Below, piece by piece: positions 53,764 to 61,241 of a DNA stretch of 64,000 bases. The notes under the pieces are model-generated. The model was not told where the DNA came from and did no database searches. It was given only the letters and a program-made list of their open reading frames with translations. The position numbers and the translations under genes are program-made. Within the stretch, counting starts at the first letter, position 1. Each line of letters opens with the position of its first letter. The stretch is from Pedococcus aerophilus (GTDB lineage Bacteria > Actinomycetota > Actinomycetes > Actinomycetales > Dermatophilaceae), in NCBI RefSeq assembly GCF_039532215.1, contig NZ_BAAARN010000001.1, positions 2,279,942-2,343,941 of the forward strand. Reading direction: 5' to 3'.

Positions 53764-56700
53764 GTGCTGCTCCGCGACCGCCTGCGCGCAGTGCCGCGGC
53801 GACGATGGCTGCCGGCCGTCGTGGTGCTCGCCGTGGTCACGGGCACGGCCGGAGCGGTCGTGGCCTGGCCTGACGACGAGTCCGCGATGGGTCGGCGGGC
53901 GGCTCCGTCGGCGACCGCGACGGCCACGCGACCGGAGGCGCCGGCGATCGAGCCGAGGGGACCGGTGTCGGCGGCGTCCAACGGGTTCGAGGCCAAGTCG
54001 CTGGCCGCCGCGGGCTGGCGGGTGTCCGGCACCGGTGCCGCCTCGATCGAGACCGGCGACGAGGCCCGGAACGGTCGGCGTGCGCTGAGTCTGGAGGCAC
54101 CCCGTGAGGCGTCGCGCCCGACCCGCGTACGCCTCGCGCGGATACCGGTCGGGCAGGGGCTCGCCTGCGACGTCGGCGCCTGGGCGCGCGACGTCACGCG
54201 GGAGCAGCGCCTGGAGGTCGCCTTCCTCGGAGCCGACGGGAGCCCGGTCGGCGGGGAGCCCGCAGCGACCGGGACCTCGGACCCCTCCGGTAGTGCGGAC
54301 CCCTCCGGGACCTCGGCCACCGTGGCGACCGCGACCACCGGCTCGCCGGTGTGGAGCCGGGCCACCGTCAGGGCCACGTCGCCGCGCGGGACGACGCAGC
54401 TGCAGGTGACGATCACCGCGGGGGCCGGGTCGAGCGGGCACTGGGACGACGTCGACGTCACCTGCCCCCTGCTCCCCGACGCCGGGTTCGAGCGAGCCGG
54501 TGACCGGCCCGAGCAGCCCCGGGGATGGTCGGTCGTGGCCGGCGAGGGCACGAGCGCGCGACGGGTGCAGGCTCCTGATGGTGGTGGGCACCTCCTCGAG
54601 GTCCGCGACGGATCCGCGACCGCGGGCGTCGTGGTGCGCAGCCAGCCGACCCCGGTGCCGCCCGGTTTGGAGGTCACGGTCTCGGCACGGGTCCGGCTGT
54701 CGGAGGGTCGCCAGCAGGTCGTCGTCAGGTTCCTCGACGCCGCCCGACGGCCCCTTGGCCACCTCGCCCGACTCCCCGTCGACACCGCGCCCGGCCAGTG
54801 GGAGCTGTGGTCCGCCCCGGTGTCGGTGCCCTCAGGTGCGCGCTGGGCCACGGTCGAGGTGGCGAGCGACCCGGCGAGCGATGCTGAGGGTGGTGACACG
54901 GGTGGCGCTGCGGGTGGTGGTGCCAGCGTCGGCTCGTGGGACGACGTCGCCGTGAGCCCGGTGACGCCTGCCTCCCGTCCCATCCAGGCGGCCGAAGCGG
55001 TGTCCGGGCTGAGCGGCTACCTCAACACGAACACCTCCGGGACCACCGTCGTGGACGGGCGCACGCTGCTCTACACCGTCGTGTCCGGCGATCCGGCCGA
55101 GCTGCAGGTGGCCGACCTCGAGACGGGCCGGCTGCTCGACCTGCACGTGCTTCCCGGGGCTGCGGCTGCGTGGGCGGTGGTGACCTCTCCGGACCAGCGG
55201 TCGGTCTACCTGGGTGGCGCCTCGGGGCACCTCCTGCGGTACGACCCGGTGGCCCGCTCGCTCACCGACCTCGGCCGGGCGACGACCCAGGCGCAGGTCG
55301 TCTTCGGTCTGGCCGTCGGTGCGGACGGCCGGGTCTGGGGTGGCAGCTACCCGGGCGGGGAGCTGTGGGTGCACGACCCTCGACGCAAGGGCTTCACGAC
55401 CATCGCCCCCCTGCGGGGCGGTCACGAGTACGCGAGGTCGCTGGCCATCGAGGGCCAGACGCTCTACGTCGGCACCGGCTCGGTCAACCCGTCCATCATC
55501 AGCATCGACCTGCGGGACCCCGCCGAGCGGCAGGAGATCGCGTTGCCGGGCGCACCGCGCTCCGGGTTCGTGACCGAGCTGCGTTCGTACGGTCGGCTCC
55601 TGGCCGCGAAGCTCCCCGACGGCGCGCGGGGCGTCTACGACCTCGAGCGCTCCACGTGGGACACCCCGGTCTCCAAGGACGCCACCGGACGACAGCTGGC
55701 GCAGTCGCCGTCCACCGTCCCCACGGGGCAGCCGTTCTACTACTTCAGCAACGGGCTCCTGTGGCGGGTCCACCCCGACCGTGCGGACGCGACGGCCAAG
55801 GTCCCGGTGGCGAGGACGTCCATCCCGCCGGGTCGCGACCGGTTCGTCGTCCGGGCGACGCTCGACGGCACGACGTCGGACTGGCTGGTGTCCTACGACG
55901 GGTCGCGTTCCGTGGTCGCCATCGACGTGGGCGCGCTCGCGGACGGGACGGACGGGGCTGACGGGCAGGACCTCCCGCAGGCCCGGTGGCTGCGCACGAC
56001 CCTGGCCCTCGACCCGCAGACGCTGCGGATCAAGTCGTTGGGCGCAGGCGCTGACGGGGTGCTCTGGGCCGGCGGGTTCGGCGGGGCGAGCCTGAGCAGC
56101 CTCGACACCAACCGCCCCGCAGCGGCCCTCACCCCCCGGGTGGGTGGCGTCGACACCGGTGCCGCGCTGCTCGGCTTCGGGGAGGTGGAGGGCCTGGCCT
56201 CGAGCGGACCGTACGAGTTCTTCGGGACCTACACGGGCGCGCGGATCTTCCGGTTCGACACCCGGCAGCCGTGGGTGGACGGGAAGAACCCGGCCCCGGT
56301 CGCCCACCTCGGTCCGTCCTGGGGGCAGGACCGTCCGGGCGCGTGGGCGACCTCTGCCGACCGCACCTACTTCGGGACCATCCCGCGGTACGGCCGCCGG
56401 GGCGGCGTGCTCGGGTGGTTCGAGGGGGACAGCACGACACCCACGGTGGTCCCGAGCCCGGTCGCCGACCAGAGCATCGTGGGGCTGGCCGCGAGCGGGT
56501 CCGTGGTGTTCGGCGCGACCTCGCGCTGGGGTGGTCTCGGTGTGGGGCCGACCGCGGCCGGGGCCGTGGTCTTCGCGTACGACACCGAGCAGCGACGCGT
56601 GCTCTGGACCTCGACGCTCGGCGTGGACCTCCAGTCGGCCGGCTCGGTGCTGCTCGACGGCAGTGGGCGGTTGTTCGCGCTGACCCGGTCGGTGCTCGTG

Positions 56701-56973
56701 GAGCTCGACCGGTCCGACGGGAGCGTCGTCCGCCGCTTCCCGCTGGGCCCGGCAGGCGGCGGCGAGCGGGCCACCTTCGCCGACACCGACCTCGCGGAGG
56801 GCGGTGGACGACTGTGGGCGGTGACCCCCGACGGCCTCTGGGCGGTCGACACCGGGAGCGGCGGGTTCACCCGGGTCGCGGACCGTGGGATCAGGTTCCC
56901 GCGGGTAGAGTTCCTCGCTGATGCCGCCTACTACTCGGCCGGCCGAACCCTCATGAAAGTCGCGGTCCCATGA
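53764..56973 (+). CDS. Large secreted or membrane-anchored protein with carbohydrate-binding-like and beta-propeller domains
   Basis: A 1069-residue protein. The N-terminal basic stretch and hydrophobic helix (about 14-35, WLPAVVVLAVVTGTAGAVVAW) act as signal peptide or anchor, followed by a Thr/Ala/Pro linker. Two jelly-roll-like modules follow (about 70-235 and 240-400), each with a GWRV or GWSV start and a HWDDVDV or SWDDVAV end, as in CBM4/CBM9-like repeats. From about 415 a beta-propeller begins, with repeated blades such as VYLGGASGHLLRYDP and VWGGSYPGGELWVHDP. No catalytic motif is seen. A role in binding, chain-length sensing or anchoring of the exported glycan is inference from location. 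The start is GTG six bases after wecB, and the stop overlaps the next gene. Confidence 0.8.
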   Translation: MLLRDRLRAVPRRRWLPAVVVLAVVTGTAGAVVAWPDDESAMGRRAAPSATATATRPEAPAIEPRGPVSAASNGFEAKSLAAAGWRVSGTGAASIETGDEARNGRRALSLEAPREASRPTRVRLARIPVGQGLACDVGAWARDVTREQRLEVAFLGADGSPVGGEPAATGTSDPSGSADPSGTSATVATATTGSPVWSRATVRATSPRGTTQLQVTITAGAGSSGHWDDVDVTCPLLPDAGFERAGDRPEQPRGWSVVAGEGTSARRVQAPDGGGHLLEVRDGSATAGVVVRSQPTPVPPGLEVTVSARVRLSEGRQQVVVRFLDAARRPLGHLARLPVDTAPGQWELWSAPVSVPSGARWATVEVASDPASDAEGGDTGGAAGGGASVGSWDDVAVSPVTPASRPIQAAEAVSGLSGYLNTNTSGTTVVDGRTLLYTVVSGDPAELQVADLETGRLLDLHVLPGAAAAWAVVTSPDQRSVYLGGASGHLLRYDPVARSLTDLGRATTQAQVVFGLAVGADGRVWGGSYPGGELWVHDPRRKGFTTIAPLRGGHEYARSLAIEGQTLYVGTGSVNPSIISIDLRDPAERQEIALPGAPRSGFVTELRSYGRLLAAKLPDGARGVYDLERSTWDTPVSKDATGRQLAQSPSTVPTGQPFYYFSNGLLWRVHPDRADATAKVPVARTSIPPGRDRFVVRATLDGTTSDWLVSYDGSRSVVAIDVGALADGTDGADGQDLPQARWLRTTLALDPQTLRIKSLGAGADGVLWAGGFGGASLSSLDTNRPAAALTPRVGGVDTGAALLGFGEVEGLASSGPYEFFGTYTGARIFRFDTRQPWVDGKNPAPVAHLGPSWGQDRPGAWATSADRTYFGTIPRYGRRGGVLGWFEGDSTTPTVVPSPVADQSIVGLAASGSVVFGATSRWGGLGVGPTAAGAVVFAYDTEQRRVLWTSTLGVDLQSAGSVLLDGSGRLFALTRSVLVELDRSDGSVVRRFPLGPAGGGERATFADTDLAEGGGRLWAVTPDGLWAVDTGSGGFTRVADRGIRFPRVEFLADAAYYSAGRTLMKVAVP

Positions 56974-58826
56974 CCCACACGCCCAGCTCGGCCCTGGCCG
57001 ACGTCCTGGACGCGAACACCGAGGGCTCCCGGGTCGCCCCGGCGACGGTGGTGATCACGGGATCGCTCGACGGGCGGTCCAGGCCCGACGGGCTGACGTC
57101 GCTGTCCGAGCGCCTCCACGTGCGGTGGTCCCCGTCCGGGCGCACCACGGCGAGCGACTCGCGCGGCACCGTGAGCCTCGACGGCGTGGCCGTGGTCGAG
57201 CGTCGCCTGCTGCGCACCGCCGGTGAGCTCATGGAGGTCTGGGACGGCAGGGACGCCGGTGACTTCGCCCAGTGGTGGGGCGCCCGGGCCCGGCAGTCGG
57301 CCTGCGCCTACGTGTGGCACGCGGCGTCGCGCCGGCTCGTGGTGCTCCCCGACCCGATCGGCGGAGCGACCGTCTTCGTCCACGAGGTCGACGGTGTCTG
57401 CGTGCTGTCCTCCGACTACGGCGCCCTGATCTCCACCCTGACCGAGCTCGGGCTGCGCCCGACCAAGGACCTGATGTACCAGGTCGAGCGCACCGTCGTC
57501 GGCAGCGGGGGGCTCTGGGAGACCAGCTACACCGGCGGTCGTCGCGTGCCCACCTTCACCCATGTCGTCGTCGACGCGGCCGGTCTGCGCGAGGTCCGGT
57601 ACGCCGCGGCGCCCTCGCTCACCGAGCCGCTCAGCTATTTCGACGGCCTCTCCACCGTCCGTTCCGACGTCCTCGCCTCGGTCGAGGCCATCGCGGCTGC
57701 CCCCACCGAGGAGCGGGTCGCCCACCTCACGGGGGGCTTCGACTCCCGGCTGGTGCTCGGGGCCATCCTCGAGACGGGTCTGCAGGACCGGTTCGACTTC
57801 TTCTGCAGCGGGCCGCCGGAGTCGCCGGATCGTGCGGTGGCCGACGGCCTGGCGCGGACGTTCGGGCTCACCCGGGCGCACAGCGGCGGCCTGATGCCAG
57901 TGGTGGTGGGCTCCTTCGTCGAGCAGCAGCAGGCGCTCCTGAGCTACACCGCCGGCCTGTCCAACGTCGGCCCGACCGGCCTGGAGCCCCAGCGCGACAT
58001 CGTCGCTGCGGGCGGCGGGTACGGCGAGCTGTTGCGGTCGTTCTACACCCACGCCATCACCGGACAGGGGAACGCGCCGTGGGAGGACGGCCGTGGCCTG
58101 CTGACCGCGATGCTCGGTTCGGCGCCGGACGAGGGCATCCTCACCACGCACGCGTTCGGGCTGATCGCGTCCCGTCTCAGCGAGGTCCTGGCCGGCATCC
58201 ACGGCACCGGCGTACCGGCCGACTTCGTGGGGGACGTCTTCTACTCCGACGTCCGCAACCGCTACCACATGGGCGCGACGACGCTGTACTGGAGCCGGGT
58301 CGGCGCCAGGGTCAACCCCCTCTACACCGTCGCGGCGCTGCCTGCCGCCCGCGAGCTCACCGGCCTCGCCCGTCGCGCCAACGTGCTCGGCTACGACCTG
58401 CTCGAGTCCTTCGGCCGCTCCCTGTCGCAGTACCCCTTCGACACGGACCGGTCCTCGCCCGAGTACCGCCGCCAGCGCCGCGCCCGTCGCGGGATCCCGT
58501 TCGGCGACGGTCCCCTGCGCTGGGCCACCAGGCGTCCGAGCACCTCGGCACCGGGGCCGGAGATCACCCCCGAGCGGAGGGAGCTCGTGCTCGCCAGGGC
58601 CAAGGCCGTCAACCTCATCTACTGGCAGTCGCTGCACCTGGAGTCCACCCAGAGCGCCTTCGGCCAGGTGCTCGAGCAGGTCGACCTGTCCGACTACACC
58701 GAGGTCGTGAACCTGTCCTACCTCCAGGAGCTCGCCCGCACGACCTCGTGGACCCGGGGCAAGGTGCGCCACCTGTATGCCGCGTCCGCGATGCTCACGT
58801 GGTACGCCGAGGACGCCGCTCGGTGA
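56970..58826 (+). CDS. Asparagine-synthetase-like protein (ATP-pyrophosphatase fold)
   Basis: A 618-residue protein. The central motif LTGGFDSRLVLGAIL (about 252-266) corresponds to the SGGxDS PP-loop that binds ATP in asparagine synthetase-type enzymes. The N-terminal half resembles the Ntn glutaminase fold (LPDPIGGATVFVHEVDGVCVLSSD) but has no N-terminal catalytic Cys, so it cannot use glutamine in the usual way. Such proteins in polysaccharide clusters probably form amide bonds on sugar carboxylates or amino sugars. The acceptor is unknown here. ATG overlaps the previous stop by four bases. The downstream DUF6270 gene overlaps by four as well. Confidence 0.8.
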   Translation: MTHTPSSALADVLDANTEGSRVAPATVVITGSLDGRSRPDGLTSLSERLHVRWSPSGRTTASDSRGTVSLDGVAVVERRLLRTAGELMEVWDGRDAGDFAQWWGARARQSACAYVWHAASRRLVVLPDPIGGATVFVHEVDGVCVLSSDYGALISTLTELGLRPTKDLMYQVERTVVGSGGLWETSYTGGRRVPTFTHVVVDAAGLREVRYAAAPSLTEPLSYFDGLSTVRSDVLASVEAIAAAPTEERVAHLTGGFDSRLVLGAILETGLQDRFDFFCSGPPESPDRAVADGLARTFGLTRAHSGGLMPVVVGSFVEQQQALLSYTAGLSNVGPTGLEPQRDIVAAGGGYGELLRSFYTHAITGQGNAPWEDGRGLLTAMLGSAPDEGILTTHAFGLIASRLSEVLAGIHGTGVPADFVGDVFYSDVRNRYHMGATTLYWSRVGARVNPLYTVAALPAARELTGLARRANVLGYDLLESFGRSLSQYPFDTDRSSPEYRRQRRARRGIPFGDGPLRWATRRPSTSAPGPEITPERRELVLARAKAVNLIYWQSLHLESTQSAFGQVLEQVDLSDYTEVVNLSYLQELARTTSWTRGKVRHLYAASAMLTWYAEDAAR

Positions 58827-61234
58827 GCCCGGCCACGACCCCCGACGCTCATGAGCCGGGTGGGGCGACACCGTCGTCCCCGACGCTCCCTGTGGACAGC
58901 GACTACTCCACGCGCCAGCCTGACGTGGTCGTGTGGTCCTCCCCGGACGACTTCGCGTCCGCGACGGGGTGGGCCCCCGGCGTCCACGTCGTGATGCTGC
59001 CTTCCGGGACCCACGTCGACCTGTTCATCAGCGGCGACATCGGTGTGCTCCCGTCCGGTCGTGCCCTGCCGGTGGTCTTCTCCGGTGCGGTGAGCGCTCG
59101 CAACGGCTCCCGCGCCCCGTTCTTCTCCGGTGCCAGCCTCGGGCGTGACCTCGGGACGCCGCTGGTCTCCATCAGCGACCCCCTCCTCGCTGCGCACGAC
59201 GACCTCCGCCTGGGGTGGTACACCGGCGCCGCGCACGACGACGTCCAGGGTCACGTGGGCATCCTCCTTCACGCGCTGTCCGAGCGGGTCGGGCGCGAGC
59301 TGCTCCTCGTCGGGGGCTCCGGCGGCGGGTTCGCCGCGCTCCACCAGGTGCTCAGGGCCGACTACCCCGCGTCCGCGCTGGTCTGGAACCCGCAGACCGA
59401 TCTCCTCGACTACGACCCACCTGCCGTGGCCGAGTACCTCGCCGCCGCCCTGGGACGCACGGAGGAGCAGGTGGCTGAGATGACCCGGGGGGAGCGCTCG
59501 GCGGCACTGGCGGCAGCCGGGATCGAGCACCGCGTACTGCCGTCGGCATCCCGCGAGACGTCGACCCGCCGTGTGGTCTACCTCCAGAACGCCTCGGACT
59601 GGCACGTCGCCAAGCACCTCGCCCCCTTCCTCGAGGAGGGCGGCTTCACCCATGCAGGAGGAGGCCGCTGGTCCCGGGGCGACGGCGTCCTCGCCCTCGT
59701 GTCTGCCATGGCGGCAGGTCACAGTGCACCGCCGCGTGCGGTGCTGGAGCAGTCCCTGTCCGCGCTGCTCGACACCTCCGTGTCCGCGGCCCAGGCCGTC
59801 GACCGTCTCCAGGCGGCGAAGACGGTGCCGTCGACCGGGCTCGACGTCCTTCCCCGAGACCTGCGTCCGGAGATGGAGGACCTGGCTTCCCGGGTCGGGC
59901 TGAGTGCCACGCTCGACCACCGGGGCACGGCCCGGGCCGCGCTCGTCTGGAACGGTCGCCCGAACCGGTATGGCGGGGTCAAGGCCGTCTTCGAGCTGCT
60001 GGACGCCTCCGGCACCGTGCTCCTCGAGCGTTCCCACGCCGACAACATGGTGCAGGTGCCTGCGGTGGGCGAGGCGCTCGTGGCCGTGCGCGCGAACCTG
60101 CGCGACGGTTTCGGTCACGTCGTGCTGACCCGGACCGAGCCGGTGCAGCGGCTGGCCCAGCCGGTGCGGGTGCTCGTCGTCGGCAGCTGCGTCTCCCGCG
60201 ACACGTTCGAGTTCCTCGACCCCGACCACTTCACGCTCCAGGGCTATGTCGCCCGCCAGAGCCTGGTCAGCTCCTTCGCCCCCGGCGGCGAGCCCCACTT
60301 CGACCTCTCCGCGCTGTCCAGCGCGTTCCAGCGGCGCATGCTCGACGGTGACGCCCGCTCGTCCCTGCCGGGCATCGTCGCCGAGCTGGCCGACGAGGTC
60401 GACCTGGTCCTGTGGGACCTCGTCGACGAGCGTCTGGGCCTGCTCGACCACGACGGCGGTCACGTCACCACCGACTCGGTCGAGCTGCGCCAGGCCCGGC
60501 TCGACGGCCAGGCGCCGTCCGGCCCCAGCGGCCCGGCGTTCGGGTCGCCGGAGCACCTCGATCGCTTCCGCGCGGCGCTGCCGCAGTGGCGGTCACTGCT
60601 CGAGGATCACGGCCTGTTGTCCCGGACGGTCCTCGTGGCCCCGCCGTGGGCAGCGGCCACCCAGACCGGCGAGCCCACGCCGTCGAGCTTCGGCCTCGAT
60701 GCCGAGCGCGCCAACGAGCTCACGCAGGCCTACCTCGACGCAGCCGTGGAGGTATTGGGGTTGAAGGTGCTGGGTCGCGGGCTCACCGGGGCGGTCAGCC
60801 ACACCGACCACCAGTGGGGCCCAGCGCCGTTCCACTACGACGACACCACCTACCTGGCCCTCGCCGGGGAGGTGGCGTCCACGGCCCGCAGTCTCTGTGC
60901 GCCCTGGGGCTGGGAGTCGCTGCAGCCGTCGGACCTCACCCGGGTGCCCGCCGCTGCCGACCGCGACCCGCGACGCGAGGCTGCAGCCCCCGAGGCCACC
61001 GTGGAGCAGACCGGGTCGCTGGAGCTGACCGTGCGCATCCACGGCGCCGGCAGCCGCGCCTGCTCCTTCTCGGTGCACCAGGGGTCACGACGGATCGAGG
61101 CGACCCCCTACCTGCGCACCGCGACCCACAGCTTCACGGTGCCCGAGCCGGGGATCTACCGCTGCCGGGTCTTCGTCCTCACCGAGGACGGCGAACGGCT
61201 CCCGGTGACGAGCCCGCCGCTGCGGGTCACCTGA
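58823..61234 (+). CDS. DUF6270 protein with N-terminal alpha/beta-hydrolase-like domain
   Basis: An 803-residue protein. GTG overlaps the previous stop (GTGA). The N-terminal part (about 30-290) has a nucleophile-elbow-like LLVGGSGGGFAALHQVL and resembles an alpha/beta hydrolase. A linker and Ig-like stretch follow. From about 450 a DUF6270 domain begins with VLVVGSCVSRDTFEFLDPD, then GYVARQSLVSSF, and ends with DHQWGPAPFHYDDTTYLAL. The GSC and the terminal Asp/His look like an SGNH-type esterase or acyltransferase site. A C-terminal beta domain of about 70 residues completes it. Its place in the cluster suggests modification of the glycan. No signal peptide is seen, so it probably acts in the cytoplasm. 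Confidence 0.75.
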   Translation: MSPATTPDAHEPGGATPSSPTLPVDSDYSTRQPDVVVWSSPDDFASATGWAPGVHVVMLPSGTHVDLFISGDIGVLPSGRALPVVFSGAVSARNGSRAPFFSGASLGRDLGTPLVSISDPLLAAHDDLRLGWYTGAAHDDVQGHVGILLHALSERVGRELLLVGGSGGGFAALHQVLRADYPASALVWNPQTDLLDYDPPAVAEYLAAALGRTEEQVAEMTRGERSAALAAAGIEHRVLPSASRETSTRRVVYLQNASDWHVAKHLAPFLEEGGFTHAGGGRWSRGDGVLALVSAMAAGHSAPPRAVLEQSLSALLDTSVSAAQAVDRLQAAKTVPSTGLDVLPRDLRPEMEDLASRVGLSATLDHRGTARAALVWNGRPNRYGGVKAVFELLDASGTVLLERSHADNMVQVPAVGEALVAVRANLRDGFGHVVLTRTEPVQRLAQPVRVLVVGSCVSRDTFEFLDPDHFTLQGYVARQSLVSSFAPGGEPHFDLSALSSAFQRRMLDGDARSSLPGIVAELADEVDLVLWDLVDERLGLLDHDGGHVTTDSVELRQARLDGQAPSGPSGPAFGSPEHLDRFRAALPQWRSLLEDHGLLSRTVLVAPPWAAATQTGEPTPSSFGLDAERANELTQAYLDAAVEVLGLKVLGRGLTGAVSHTDHQWGPAPFHYDDTTYLALAGEVASTARSLCAPWGWESLQPSDLTRVPAAADRDPRREAAAPEATVEQTGSLELTVRIHGAGSRACSFSVHQGSRRIEATPYLRTATHSFTVPEPGIYRCRVFVLTEDGERLPVTSPPLRVT

Positions 61235-61241
61235 GCCCCGG

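Noticed and set aside
57272..58822. Extension of the DUF6270 protein upstream through 57272
   Set aside because: The extra frame overlaps the asparagine-synthetase-like gene completely and is Arg/Gly/Pro-rich shadow sequence. The GTGA overlap at 58823 is the natural start.
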